From NCBI RefSeq assembly GCF_018398875.1, contig NZ_JAGWDK010000008.1, forward strand, positions 1-64,000: a stretch of 64,000 nt of DNA. The letters run 5' to 3'. The DNA is from Bradyrhizobium sp. sGM-13 (GTDB lineage Bacteria; Pseudomonadota; Alphaproteobacteria; Rhizobiales; Xanthobacteraceae). The notes beneath the pieces were generated by a model. The model worked only from the letters and a program-made list of their open reading frames with translations. It was not told the DNA's origin and ran no database searches. The position numbers and the translations under genes are program-made. Positions 18,354 to 27,292 of the stretch are shown in pieces; within the stretch, counting starts at the first letter, position 1, and every line of letters starts with the position of its first letter.

Positions 18354-19472
18354 ATGCCGACGATGACGGCGCTGCTCGAAGTCGAAGGCCTGGTAAAGCA
18401 TTTCGTCGCCACGCGGTCGGTATTCGGCCGCCCCACCGCCTACGTAAAGGCGGTCGACGGCGTCAGCTTCACGGTCGAGGCAGGCAAGACGCTGGCGCTG
18501 GTCGGCGAATCCGGTTGCGGCAAGTCCACCGTCAGCCGGCTGGTGCTGCGGCTGATCGAGGCGGATGCGGGGACCGTTCGCTTCGAGGGCCGCGACCTCG
18601 GCGCGCTCGGCGCCAACGAATTGCGCGCCTTCCGCCGCGATGCGCAGATCATTTTCCAGGACCCTTATGCGTCGCTCAACCCGCGCATGACGGTGAGCCA
18701 GATTCTAAGCGAGCCGCTGGCGCTGCACGATCTGGTGCCGGCCCGGCGCCGCCGCGAACGGGTCGAAGAGCTGTTGCGGCTAGTCGGGCTCGAGCCGCGC
18801 TTTGCCCGCCGCTACCCGCACGAATTTTCCGGCGGCCAGCGCCAGCGCATCGCGATTGCGCGGGCGCTCGCGGTAGAGCCGAAACTGATCATCTGCGACG
18901 AGCCGGTCTCCGCGCTCGACGTTTCGATCCGCTCGCAAATCCTCAATCTGCTGCGCGACCTGCAGGACCGGCTCAGCCTCGCCTACATCTTCGTCTCCCA
19001 CGATCTGGCGGTCGTGAAGCACATCGCCGACCGCGTCGCCGTGATGAATCTCGGCGGCATCGTCGAGACGGCGGACGCCGAAGCGCTGTTCGCCGCGCCC
19101 CGGCATCCCTATAGCCGTGCGCTACTGTCGGCGATTCCCGTGCCCAAACCGCAGGCGCGGCGCGGCCGCATCGTGCTGGAAGGCGAGATGCCGAGCGCGC
19201 TCAATCCGCCCTCCGGCTGCCGCTTTCATACCCGCTGCCCTTATGTCATCGAGCGCTGCCGCACCGAAATTCCACCCCTGCTCGCCGACGGCACGGGACA
19301 CGCGACGGCGTGTCACCGCACCGCCGAATTGCCGTCGCCCGGGGCCATCGTTCCCGCCGATGGCGGATTTTCGCCGGTGCTGGAAAAATTGGTCGCCGCC
19401 TTCAGCGGTGGCACGGAAGGTGCAAGTCGCGTCGGGGTTGATGTATCAGGGACACGGCCAAGTGCGGTGTAA
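18354..19472 (+). CDS. Peptide-type ABC transporter ATPase (DppF family), system B
   Basis: A 372-aa ATPase: Walker [11 protein letters not shown]-loop [12 protein letters not shown], signature FSGGQRQR, Walker [14 protein letters not shown] and C-terminal [18 protein letters not shown]. It is about 40 residues longer than its system A counterpart because of a low-complexity tail after the cysteine motif. The first ATG (18354) has a poor ribosome-binding site; [10 protein letters not shown] at 18363 is an alternative start. The binding-protein gene follows after 22 bp. Confidence 0.9.
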   Translation: MPTMTALLEVEGLVKHFVATRSVFGRPTAYVKAVDGVSFTVEAGKTLALVGESGCGKSTVSRLVLRLIEADAGTVRFEGRDLGALGANELRAFRRDAQIIFQDPYASLNPRMTVSQILSEPLALHDLVPARRRRERVEELLRLVGLEPRFARRYPHEFSGGQRQRIAIARALAVEPKLIICDEPVSALDVSIRSQILNLLRDLQDRLSLAYIFVSHDLAVVKHIADRVAVMNLGGIVETADAEALFAAPRHPYSRALLSAIPVPKPQARRGRIVLEGEMPSALNPPSGCRFHTRCPYVIERCRTEIPPLLADGTGHATACHRTAELPSPGAIVPADGGFSPVLEKLVAAFSGGTEGASRVGVDVSGTRPSAV

Positions 19473-19494
19473 TCGGGGATAAGGGGATGGCAGC

Positions 19495-21006
19495 ATGAAA
19501 ATCTTTCGTTTGGCAGTCACCGCGGCGGCGCTGCTGCTGTCGCTTCCGGCAACCGTTCAGGCCCAGACCACGCTGCGGATCGGGCTCGCCGAGGACCCTG
19601 ATATCCTCGACCCGACGATGGCCCGGACCTATGTCGGCCGCATCGTGTTCGCATCGTTCTGCGATAAGCTGTTCGACCTCGACGAGAAGCTCAATATCGT
19701 GCCGCAGCTCGCGCTGAGCCACGAGACCTCGGCCGACGGCAAGGAAGTCACCATCAAGCTCCGACCCGGCGTCAAGTTTCACGACGGCGAGCCGCTGGAC
19801 GCCGAAGCCGCCAAATATTCGATCGAGCGTCACCTCACCATGCAGGGCTCGTTCCGCAAGCCGGAGCTGGCGAGCGTCGATCGTGTCGAGACGGTTGATC
19901 CCCTCACGATCAAACTTGGGCTGAAGGCGCCGTTCTCACCGCTGATCGCACAGCTCACCGACCGCGCCGGCATGATGGTCTCGCCAAAAGCCGCCAAGGA
20001 AGCCGGCGACAAGTTCGGACTCCGTCCGGTCTGCGCCGGGCCGTACAAATTCGTCGAGCGCGTTCAGCAGGACCGCATGGTCTTCGAGAAGTTTGCCGAT
20101 TACTGGAACAAGGACAATGTGTTCATCGACCGCATCGTGTTCCTGCCAATCGTGGACGCCACGGTTCGCCTCGCCAACCTGAAATCCGGCGGGCTCGACC
20201 TGATCGAGCGCGTGCTTGCCACTGACATCAAGGACGTTCGGACCGATTCACGGTTAAAGCTTTCGACCGCGATCGAACTCGGTTATCAGGGCATTACGCT
20301 CAACATCGGCAAGGACAAGGCCAAGGGACCACTCAGCCAGTCCGCCAAGGTGCGCCAAGCGCTCGATCTCTCGCTCGATCGTGAAGCCATCAACCAGGTG
20401 GTGTTCAACGGCGAGTTCAAACCGGGCAATCAATGGGTCAATCCGGATCATCCCTATTACCAGAAGGTCTTTCCGCTTCACGGGCGCGACGTCGCGAAGG
20501 CCAAGGCACTGCTGAAGGAAGCCGGCGTCGCGCCGCCGGTCAGCGTCGACCTCATGGTGCCCAAGGGTGCGGAGACCGAAGCGGTCGCACAGGTAGTGCA
20601 ATCGATGGCCTCCGAATCTGGCTTCGACATGAAGATCAGGGTCACGGAATTTGCGACCTCGCTGAAGCAAGCCGAAGCTGGTGAGTACCAGGCTTTCATG
20701 CTGGCCTGGAGCGGTCGGATCGACCCGGACGGCAACTCCTATGTATTCCAGAAAAGCGAAGCGCCGCAGAATTACAGCGGCTGGTCCAACAAGGAGGCCG
20801 ACAAGGCGCTCGACGATGGCCGCCTCGTCACCGATCAGGCGCAGCGCAAGGCGATCTACGAAAAGCTGGCGAAGATCGTGCTGGAGGAGAAGCCGCTGCT
20901 CTACATCTACCACCGCCGTATCCTGATCGCGCATACGACGAAGCTCGAAGGTTACAAGCAGATGCCGGACGGGCTGGTGCGGGTGGTCGGGCTGAAGCTG
21001 AAGTGA
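19495..21006 (+). CDS. Peptide-type ABC transporter substrate-binding protein (family 5), system B
   Basis: A 503-aa periplasmic binding protein with signal peptide MKIFRLAVTAAALLLSLPAT, cleavage probably after VQA at residue 23. Family 5 signatures include LRIGLAEDPDILDPT, ALSHETSADGKEVTIKLRPGVKFHDGEPL and VREAF-like KVRQALDLSLDREAI. Its ligand is unknown; the linked GGT-family and DUF1028 enzymes suggest gamma-glutamyl or other modified peptides such as glutathione. A repeat lies directly after its stop codon. Confidence 0.92.
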   Translation: MKIFRLAVTAAALLLSLPATVQAQTTLRIGLAEDPDILDPTMARTYVGRIVFASFCDKLFDLDEKLNIVPQLALSHETSADGKEVTIKLRPGVKFHDGEPLDAEAAKYSIERHLTMQGSFRKPELASVDRVETVDPLTIKLGLKAPFSPLIAQLTDRAGMMVSPKAAKEAGDKFGLRPVCAGPYKFVERVQQDRMVFEKFADYWNKDNVFIDRIVFLPIVDATVRLANLKSGGLDLIERVLATDIKDVRTDSRLKLSTAIELGYQGITLNIGKDKAKGPLSQSAKVRQALDLSLDREAINQVVFNGEFKPGNQWVNPDHPYYQKVFPLHGRDVAKAKALLKEAGVAPPVSVDLMVPKGAETEAVAQVVQSMASESGFDMKIRVTEFATSLKQAEAGEYQAFMLAWSGRIDPDGNSYVFQKSEAPQNYSGWSNKEADKALDDGRLVTDQAQRKAIYEKLAKIVLEEKPLLYIYHRRILIAHTTKLEGYKQMPDGLVRVVGLKLK

Positions 21007-21025
21007 GGGTGGCTCGCATGGTCTC

Positions 21026-21180
21026 ATGTCCCGGACGCGTTGCAGCGCGAAGCGGTGCAACGCTGAGCCGGGACCTACCGCCCCTCTCGCATGGGTCCCG
21101 GTTCTGCAGCGCAGCGTGGAGCCTGTGCTCGGGCCGCGCGAAGCGCGGACCCGGGTACGCTGCGCTGCGCCCGGGACACG
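21026..21180. repeat. GC-rich intergenic repeat, copy 2 (CCGGGACACG type)
   Basis: A second, longer copy running from TGTCCCGGACGCGTTGCAGC to GCGCCCGGGACACG, with internal GGGTCCCGGTTCTGCAGCGC as in copy 1. The ends TGTCCCGG and CCGGGACA are inverted repeats. It separates the binding protein from its permease within transport operon B. Confidence 0.75.
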
Positions 21181-21189
21181 GATAGTGCC

Positions 21190-22131
21190 ATGCTGAATTT
21201 CCTCGCGCGGCGGATCGTCCAGCTCATCCCGACGCTGTTTTTTGTCTCGATCCTGATCTTCTCGCTGCAGCAATTGCTGCCGGGCGATCCGGCGCTGGTG
21301 ATGGCCGGCGAGGAACGCGATCCTGATGTAATCGCGCAGATCCGCGAGCAGTACCGGCTCGATCAGCCGGTGCCGGTGCAATATGTCTACTGGGTCAAGG
21401 GCGTGCTGTCGGGCGATTTCGGCGAGTCGCTTCGCAACAAGGTGCCGGTGCGCGAATTGATCGCTCAGAAGCTGCCAGTGACGATGCAGCTTGCGTCGAT
21501 GGCGATCGTGATCGCTTTCCTGATCGGCATTCCGGCCGGAATCATATCGGCGGTGAAGAAAGGCACGGCCTGGGATTATGGCGCCAATTTCTTTGCGCTA
21601 TGGGGGATCTCGACGCCGAATTTCTGGCTCGGCATCATGCTGATCTTCCTGTTCTCGATCCAGCTCGGCTGGCTGCCGGCATCGGGCTATGTGCCGCTGA
21701 CCGAAAACTGGCGCGCCAGCATCGCCTCCACTATCATGCCGGCCTTCGTGCTCGGCAACGCGATTGCCGCGATCCTGATGCGGCATACCCGCAGCGCCAT
21801 GCTGCAGGTGCTGGAAAGCGATTATGTCCGCACCGCCCGCGCCAAAGGGCTTCTCGAGCGCTCGGTCATTCTCAAGCATGCCATGCGCAACGCGCTGACG
21901 CCGGTGATCACGCTCGGCGCGCTCGAGCTGGGCACGCTGTTATCGGGCGCGGTATTGACGGAGCAGATTTTCTCGATTCCCGGTTTCGGCAAGCTGATCG
22001 TCGACGCGGTCTTCAATCGCGATTATGCCGTCGTGCAAGGCGTCGTGCTGACGACGGCGACGATCTACATCACGCTCAATCTCATTGCCGATATCGCCTA
22101 TGTCCTCGTCAATCCGCGGCTGAGGGCCTAA
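21190..22131 (+). CDS. Peptide-type ABC transporter permease (DppB family), system B
   Basis: A 313-aa membrane permease, MLNFLARRIVQLIPTLFFVS, with about six membrane helices and the coupling loop LQVLESDYVRTARAKGLLERSVILKHAMRNALTP. The Met at 21190 is chosen because upstream in-frame sequence translates the repeat. It ends 4 bp before the next permease. Confidence 0.92.
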   Translation: MLNFLARRIVQLIPTLFFVSILIFSLQQLLPGDPALVMAGEERDPDVIAQIREQYRLDQPVPVQYVYWVKGVLSGDFGESLRNKVPVRELIAQKLPVTMQLASMAIVIAFLIGIPAGIISAVKKGTAWDYGANFFALWGISTPNFWLGIMLIFLFSIQLGWLPASGYVPLTENWRASIASTIMPAFVLGNAIAAILMRHTRSAMLQVLESDYVRTARAKGLLERSVILKHAMRNALTPVITLGALELGTLLSGAVLTEQIFSIPGFGKLIVDAVFNRDYAVVQGVVLTTATIYITLNLIADIAYVLVNPRLRA

Positions 22132-22135
22132 AGCC

Positions 22136-23023
22136 ATGGCCGACACCACGCTCAATGCATTGCCGATTGCTGTTTCCGACGAGCTGGAGAGCCCGGCGCG
22201 GCGCGCGCTGCGCCGGCTGTTCAAGCGGAAGGGCGCGATGGCCGGGCTTGTCGTGATCGCAACGTTCATGTTGCTCGCGGTGTTTGCGCCGCTGATCTCG
22301 CCCTATGAGCCGATCGCGACAAGCTGGTCGCTGGTGCGCAAGCCGCCGTCGGCGCTGCACTGGTTCGGCACCGACGAGCTCGGCCGCGACATTCTCGCCC
22401 GGGTGATCTACGGCGCGCGGGCTTCGCTTCTGGCCGGCGCCATCTCGGTCGGGATCGCGTTGTCAATCGGCGTGCCGCTCGGCCTCCTGTCGGGTTATCG
22501 CGGCGGCTTCATCGATGCGCTGATCAGCCGCATCACGGACGCGATGCTGGCCTGCCCGTTCCTGATCCTGGCGATTGCGCTCGCGGCATTCTTAGGGCCC
22601 AGCCTCGGCAACGCCATGATCGCGATCGGCATCTCGGCAACGCCGATCTTCGTGCGGCTGACCCGCGGCCAGGTGATGAGCGTCAAGGTCGAGGATTATG
22701 TCGAGGCCGCACGCGCCATGGGCAATCCGCGCTGGCGCATCGCGCTGTTTCACATTTTACCGAACATCATGCCGGCGCTATTGGTGCAGGCGACGTTGTC
22801 GATAGCGGCTGCCATCATCGCCGAAGCCGCGCTGTCGTTCCTCGGCCTCGGCCAGCAGCCGCCCGCCCCGTCCTGGGGTAGCATGCTCAATGCCGCACAG
22901 CGCTTCCTGACCAATGCGCCGTGGATGGCCGTCTGGCCGGGACTGGCGATCTTTCTCGTGGTGCTGTCGTTCAACCTGGTCGGCGATGGTTTGCGCGACG
23001 CGCTCGATCCGAGGGAGAGATAG
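22136..23023 (+). CDS. Peptide-type ABC transporter permease (DppC family), system B
   Basis: A 295-aa permease: first helix around GLVVIATFMLLAVFAPLI, then WFGTDELGRDILARVIYGARASL, and the coupling loop MSVKVEDYVEAARAMGNPRWRI. It is the last gene of the GGT-DUF1028-transporter run. A hairpin-rich repeat follows, with no T-run terminator. Confidence 0.92.
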   Translation: MADTTLNALPIAVSDELESPARRALRRLFKRKGAMAGLVVIATFMLLAVFAPLISPYEPIATSWSLVRKPPSALHWFGTDELGRDILARVIYGARASLLAGAISVGIALSIGVPLGLLSGYRGGFIDALISRITDAMLACPFLILAIALAAFLGPSLGNAMIAIGISATPIFVRLTRGQVMSVKVEDYVEAARAMGNPRWRIALFHILPNIMPALLVQATLSIAAAIIAEAALSFLGLGQQPPAPSWGSMLNAAQRFLTNAPWMAVWPGLAIFLVVLSFNLVGDGLRDALDPRER

Positions 23024-23039
23024 GCGCCGCTTTCTTCAA

Positions 23040-23200
23040 CCTCTCCCCGCTTGCGGGGAGAGGTCGGATCGCCTCGGCGATGCGAAGCATCGTCCGGCGC
23101 GATCCGGTTGAGGGGGTACAGGTCCATCAGTTAGCTGCAGTGCTCGCGGAGAAAGCCCCTCACCCCAACCCTCTCCCCGCAAGAGCGGGGCGAGGGAGCG
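23040..23200. repeat. CCTCTCCCCGC hairpin repeat
   Basis: A perfect 11-bp-arm hairpin CCTCTCCCCGC-TT-GCGGGGAGAGG (23040-23063) is followed by GAGGGGGTACAGG and by CCTCACCCCAACCCTCTCCC with a second hairpin (CCCCGC-AAGA-GCGGGG). This type of element is frequent in rhizobial intergenic DNA. It lies between convergent genes and could act as a weak bidirectional terminator, although no T-run follows. Confidence 0.7.
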
Positions 23201-23227
23201 CAGCGTTATCGCTGCGAAATCCGAAAG

Positions 23228-23971
23228 CTAAATCACCACCTCCCGCAGCACCCTTCGGCAATCCATCTCATATTCCAGATCAATCACCGGCGGCCGGGCA
23301 AAATGCCAGGTCAAACCCGAACGCGCGGCGCCACGGCGAACCAGTGCATCAGCGAAGACGTGGTGGAAATCGTGGATGGTGTAGGTCTGCACGTCCGTCG
23401 CATCTTTCCAGCCGAACCCGAATTCGCCCATGCGCCGCTCCATCACGCCGGCGACGTAACGGACCTTGTCCGCAATACCCTCGGGGCTGACGTCGCGGTA
23501 ACGCACGGTGCGTTCGGCGTAGCTCGCATTGCCCTCCTGCGACTCACCGCTGCCTGCGATCACGAAGCTTGGCGCCGTGCTTTGGCTCGGCCGCGTGAAC
23601 GAGAAGGCGTAGAATGACGGTTCGGCCGGCGGATCGATCTCCGGACAGACATTGCTGCGCGCCACCGGATTGGTCGTGCCGTCATAGACGCCCCATTCGC
23701 TCAGCGTTTTGACGTAGTGCAGGTTGAAATTGCGGAACCCCTCGTCGGTGAATGCCGCCGGCGACCGTAATTCGCAGGCGCAGAACGAGGTCAGTGGCCT
23801 ACCCGCTGCCTCGATGTACCTTGCGATCCGCGCAAAGCCTTCGGCCAGCGGCAGCCATTTGTCGAAACGCACCCGCTCGATCTCAAACCCGGAATTGGCT
23901 GCGACACCGCCCGAATACTGGAACACGGCGGGAATGAAGCGGTAGTTGCCGGCGGGAAAGTCGCTTGTCAT
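23228..23971 (-). CDS. RidA/YjgF-like protein, possibly an aminomuconate-type deaminase
   Basis: A 247-aa protein starting MTSDFPAGNYRFIPAVFQYSGGV after a strong GGGAGG (7 bp). No signal peptide. The layout suggests an internal duplication of the RidA fold, with CACELRSPAAFTDEGFRNFN and a C-terminal RRVLREVVI tail. From memory it resembles proteins annotated as CnbZ-type 2-aminomuconate deaminases found in many Bradyrhizobium genomes, but no aromatic pathway gene is nearby, so the substrate is open. It stands alone between a repeat and the terminator of the RND operon, both genes reading leftward. Confidence 0.55.
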   Translation of the reverse strand: MTSDFPAGNYRFIPAVFQYSGGVAANSGFEIERVRFDKWLPLAEGFARIARYIEAAGRPLTSFCACELRSPAAFTDEGFRNFNLHYVKTLSEWGVYDGTTNPVARSNVCPEIDPPAEPSFYAFSFTRPSQSTAPSFVIAGSGESQEGNASYAERTVRYRDVSPEGIADKVRYVAGVMERRMGEFGFGWKDATDVQTYTIHDFHHVFADALVRRGAARSGLTWHFARPPVIDLEYEMDCRRVLREVVI

Positions 23972-24034
23972 GTTGCCTCCCTGTTTTTCTATCTTTTAGC
24001 ATGGAGACACACCGGCGTCGCATCTCCCGGCATG

Positions 24035-24070
24035 AAAAAGCGGCGGCAACGGTTTCCCGCTGCCGCCGCT
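24035..24070 (-). terminator. Rho-independent terminator of the RND efflux operon
   Basis: On the minus strand AGCGGCGGCA (24070-24061) pairs with TGCCGCCGCT (24048-24039), and TTTTTC follows. It lies 24 bp beyond the stop of the RND permease gene. Confidence 0.85.
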
Positions 24071-24093
24071 TGCTATTCTGCGGTCACAAAGGC

Positions 24094-27000
24094 TCAGGTC
24101 GGCTTGAGTGCGGACCCAAGATCGAAATCCGCGATCTCCTTGGTCCGCTTGGAGCCGATCTTGGCCTGGTGATCGGTGGCCAACCAGACATAGACCGCCG
24201 GCAGCACGAACAGCGTGAACAGCGTGCCGATCGACATGCCGGCTACCACCACGAGGCCGATCGAGAACCGGCTGGCAGCGCCCGCGCCCGTGGCCGTCAG
24301 CAACGGGATCAGACCGGTGACCATCGCCGCCGTCGTCATCAGGATCGGCCGCAGCCGGATGCGGGCAGCCATTTCGATCGCCGAGCGCTTGTCGAGGCCT
24401 TCCTTGAGCTGCAGTTCGTTGGCGAACTCGACCATCAAGATGCCGTGCTTGGTGATCAGGCCGACCAGCGTCAGCAATCCAACCTGGGTGTAGATGTTGA
24501 TGGTCGCCACGCCGAAGAACAGCGGGATCAGCGCACCGACGATCGCCATGGGAACGCTGATCATGATCACCAGCGGATCGCGCAGGCTTTCGAACTGCGC
24601 GGCCAGCACCAGGAAGATGATGATCAGCGCGAAACCGAAGGTGATCGCGAGCTGATTGCCCTCCTGCACATACTGCCGGGAGTCGGCCAGATAATCGTGG
24701 CCAAAACCGGCTGGCATCTTCTTCGCTTCGCCCTCCAGGAAATCCACCGCCTGCCCAACCGTCACGCCCGGCATCGGCACCGCGGAGAACGTCGCTGAAT
24801 TGAGCTGGTTGTAATGCGTCAGCGCATTCGGATCGGTAGCGGTTTCGATCGACACGATGGTGGACAGCGGCACTAGCTGCCCGGTGTTGGTCGGGACGTA
24901 GTAACCGCCAAGCGATTCCGGCGACAGCCGCTTGTCGCGCGACACCTGCGGGATCACCTGATACGAGCGTCCCTCGAGGTTGAAGCGGTTGACGTAATTG
25001 CCGCCCAACAGCGTCTGCAAGGTAGCGCCAACCTGCGACATGTTGATGCCGAGGTCGCTCGCCTTGGAGCGGTCGACCGAGACGCGAACCACCGGCTGAT
25101 TGAATTCGAGGTCGCTGTCGGAGACGATGAACATACCGCTCTTGCGTGCGGCATCCTTCAGCTTCGACATCTGGTCATAGACGGCCTGGAAGCCGGCAGT
25201 CGAATTGATCACCATCTGTATCGGCAGGCCACCCGGTCCGCCCGGCAACGGCGGCAGGTTGAACGCAAACGCCTGGACGCCTTCGATCTTGCTGATCTCG
25301 GCCTGCACCAACGGCTTCAGCGCGATCGAGGATCGCTCACGCTCGTCCCACGGCTTGAGCAGCATGCCGGCAATGCCGCCCTGCGGGCCGTTGATGCCGT
25401 TGAGGACAAAGCGCAAGTCCGTTTCCGGAAACTTGGCAAAAGCCTTGTCGAGCTTGTCGCCGTAGAAGTCGACATAATCGATGTTGGCGTATTTCGGCGC
25501 CTTGGTCACCGAGAAGACGATGCCCTGGTCCTCCTCGGGCGCGAGCTCCTTGGAGGTGTTCATGTAGAGGAAACCGACCAGACCCAGGATCGTCAGCGCG
25601 AACAAGCCGGTGATCGGGCGATAGTCGAGCGAGCGGTCGAGCTGGCGGCCGTACCAGCGTGTCATCGAACCGAACACCCTGTTGACCAGCCTCGAGAACC
25701 GCCCCTCGTCCGCGCTCTTCAGGAGGACCGAGCACATCATCGGCGACAGCGTCAACGCGATCACGCCCGACACGATCACCGAGCCCGCCAGCGTGAAGGC
25801 GAATTCGCGGAACAGCGAACCGGTCAGGCCGCCGAGGAAGCCGATCGGGGCGTACACGGCGGCAAGCGTAATCGTCATGGAGATCACGGGGCCGACGATT
25901 TCGCGTGCGCCTTGCAGCGACGCCTGGACGGGCGTCTTTCCTTCCTCCAGATGGCGATGGATGTTCTCCACCACCACGATGGCGTCGTCGACCACGAGCC
26001 CGATCGCCAGCACCATTGCCAGCAGCGTCAGAAGATTGAAGCTGAATCCCATCATCAGCATCAAGCTGCAGACGCCGATCAGCGACAGCGGAATCGTCAC
26101 CACGGGAATGATGACCGAGCGGAACGAGGCCAGGAACAGGAAGATCACGACCACCACGATCAGCACGGCCTCGATCAGCGTGTTCTTCACCTCGTCGATC
26201 GACGACTGAATGAACTTGGTGGAATCGTAGGCCACTTTCATTTTCATCGACGGCGGGAGGTTGCGTTCGATCTCCGGCATCAACGCGCGCACGCCCTTGA
26301 CCAGCGTCAGCGGGTTGCCTTGCGGGGTCGCCTGCACGCCGATGAAGATCGCGCGCTCACCGCTGAACGCGACGCTTGCGTCCGAGCTTTGCGCCGCAAG
26401 CTCGACGGTTGCGATATCCTCGATCCGCACGAAGCCGCCGTCCTTGGACTTGACGATCATCTTCTTGAACTGCTCGAGGTTCCGCAGGTCGGTATTAGTC
26501 TGGACGTTCGAGACGATAAAATAGCCCTTGGACTGACCGGCTGCTGCCTGGAAGTTGTTGGCGGCGATCGCCGCGGAAACGTCGCTCGGCGACACGCCGC
26601 GGCCCGCCATTCGTATCGGATCGAGCCACAGCCGCATCGCAAAGGTCTGGCCGCCGAGAATGTCGGCCGACGCCACACCATCGACCGTCGACAGCACCGG
26701 CTGCACGACGCGTGTCAGATAGTCTGAAATCGCCGACCCTGAGAGTTCTTCGCTGGAGAAGCCCAGATACATCACGGCCGTGGTTTGGCCAGTCGTCTTG
26801 GTTATGACCGGGTCGTTCGATTCCTTCGGGATCAGGTATTTGACCGAGTTTACCTTGGCGAGAACTTCGGTCAGCGCCTGGTTCGGATCGAAATTCAGCT
26901 TGATGTAGACCTGAATCGTGCTGGTGCCCTGCACCGACGAGGAAGTGATGTAGTCGACGCCCTCGGCGGAAGCGACCGCCTGCTCGATCGGCGTAGTGAT

Positions 27001-27186
27001 GAAGCCTTGAATCAGGTTAGCCGACGCGCCCGGATATGAGGTGGTGATGTTGACCACCGTGTTCGACAGCTTCGGATATTGCCGGATCGGCAATACGCTG
27101 GCGGCGCGCAGACCGATCAGGAGGATCAGCAGGCTGACGACGACCGACAGGACCGGACGCTTGATGAAGATATCGGTGAAGGCCAT
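24094..27186 (-). CDS. RND multidrug efflux permease (HAE1/AcrB family)
   Basis: A 1030-aa inner-membrane proton/drug antiporter. It begins MAFTDIFIKRPVLSVVVSLLILLIG, has two large periplasmic loops (about 40-335 and 555-860) and 12 membrane helices. The proton-relay Asp pair is present in LAIGLVVDDAIVVVENI, and the C-terminal half has the matching GLITKHGILMVEFAN. Length is normal. It is the distal gene of a three-gene unit, tetR-adaptor-permease, followed by a strong terminator. No outer-membrane TolC-type gene is in the window, so a channel encoded elsewhere must be used. Confidence 0.95.
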   Translation of the reverse strand: MAFTDIFIKRPVLSVVVSLLILLIGLRAASVLPIRQYPKLSNTVVNITTSYPGASANLIQGFITTPIEQAVASAEGVDYITSSSVQGTSTIQVYIKLNFDPNQALTEVLAKVNSVKYLIPKESNDPVITKTTGQTTAVMYLGFSSEELSGSAISDYLTRVVQPVLSTVDGVASADILGGQTFAMRLWLDPIRMAGRGVSPSDVSAAIAANNFQAAAGQSKGYFIVSNVQTNTDLRNLEQFKKMIVKSKDGGFVRIEDIATVELAAQSSDASVAFSGERAIFIGVQATPQGNPLTLVKGVRALMPEIERNLPPSMKMKVAYDSTKFIQSSIDEVKNTLIEAVLIVVVVIFLFLASFRSVIIPVVTIPLSLIGVCSLMLMMGFSFNLLTLLAMVLAIGLVVDDAIVVVENIHRHLEEGKTPVQASLQGAREIVGPVISMTITLAAVYAPIGFLGGLTGSLFREFAFTLAGSVIVSGVIALTLSPMMCSVLLKSADEGRFSRLVNRVFGSMTRWYGRQLDRSLDYRPITGLFALTILGLVGFLYMNTSKELAPEEDQGIVFSVTKAPKYANIDYVDFYGDKLDKAFAKFPETDLRFVLNGINGPQGGIAGMLLKPWDERERSSIALKPLVQAEISKIEGVQAFAFNLPPLPGGPGGLPIQMVINSTAGFQAVYDQMSKLKDAARKSGMFIVSDSDLEFNQPVVRVSVDRSKASDLGINMSQVGATLQTLLGGNYVNRFNLEGRSYQVIPQVSRDKRLSPESLGGYYVPTNTGQLVPLSTIVSIETATDPNALTHYNQLNSATFSAVPMPGVTVGQAVDFLEGEAKKMPAGFGHDYLADSRQYVQEGNQLAITFGFALIIIFLVLAAQFESLRDPLVIMISVPMAIVGALIPLFFGVATINIYTQVGLLTLVGLITKHGILMVEFANELQLKEGLDKRSAIEMAARIRLRPILMTTAAMVTGLIPLLTATGAGAASRFSIGLVVVAGMSIGTLFTLFVLPAVYVWLATDHQAKIGSKRTKEIADFDLGSALKPT

Positions 27187-27292
27187 CGCAAAATCATCCC
27201 GCTGGGCTCAGCATTTCGGGGGCGCGGCCGAGCCACAAGACCGCCGCCCATCTTTCTTTCGCCGCGGCTCCTCAAGGGAGCCGCATCATGTA

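Noticed and set aside
23040..23200. Possible strong terminators after transport operon B
   Set aside because: Hairpins are perfect but have no following T-run on either strand, and the sequence is a repeated element; kept as a repeat only.
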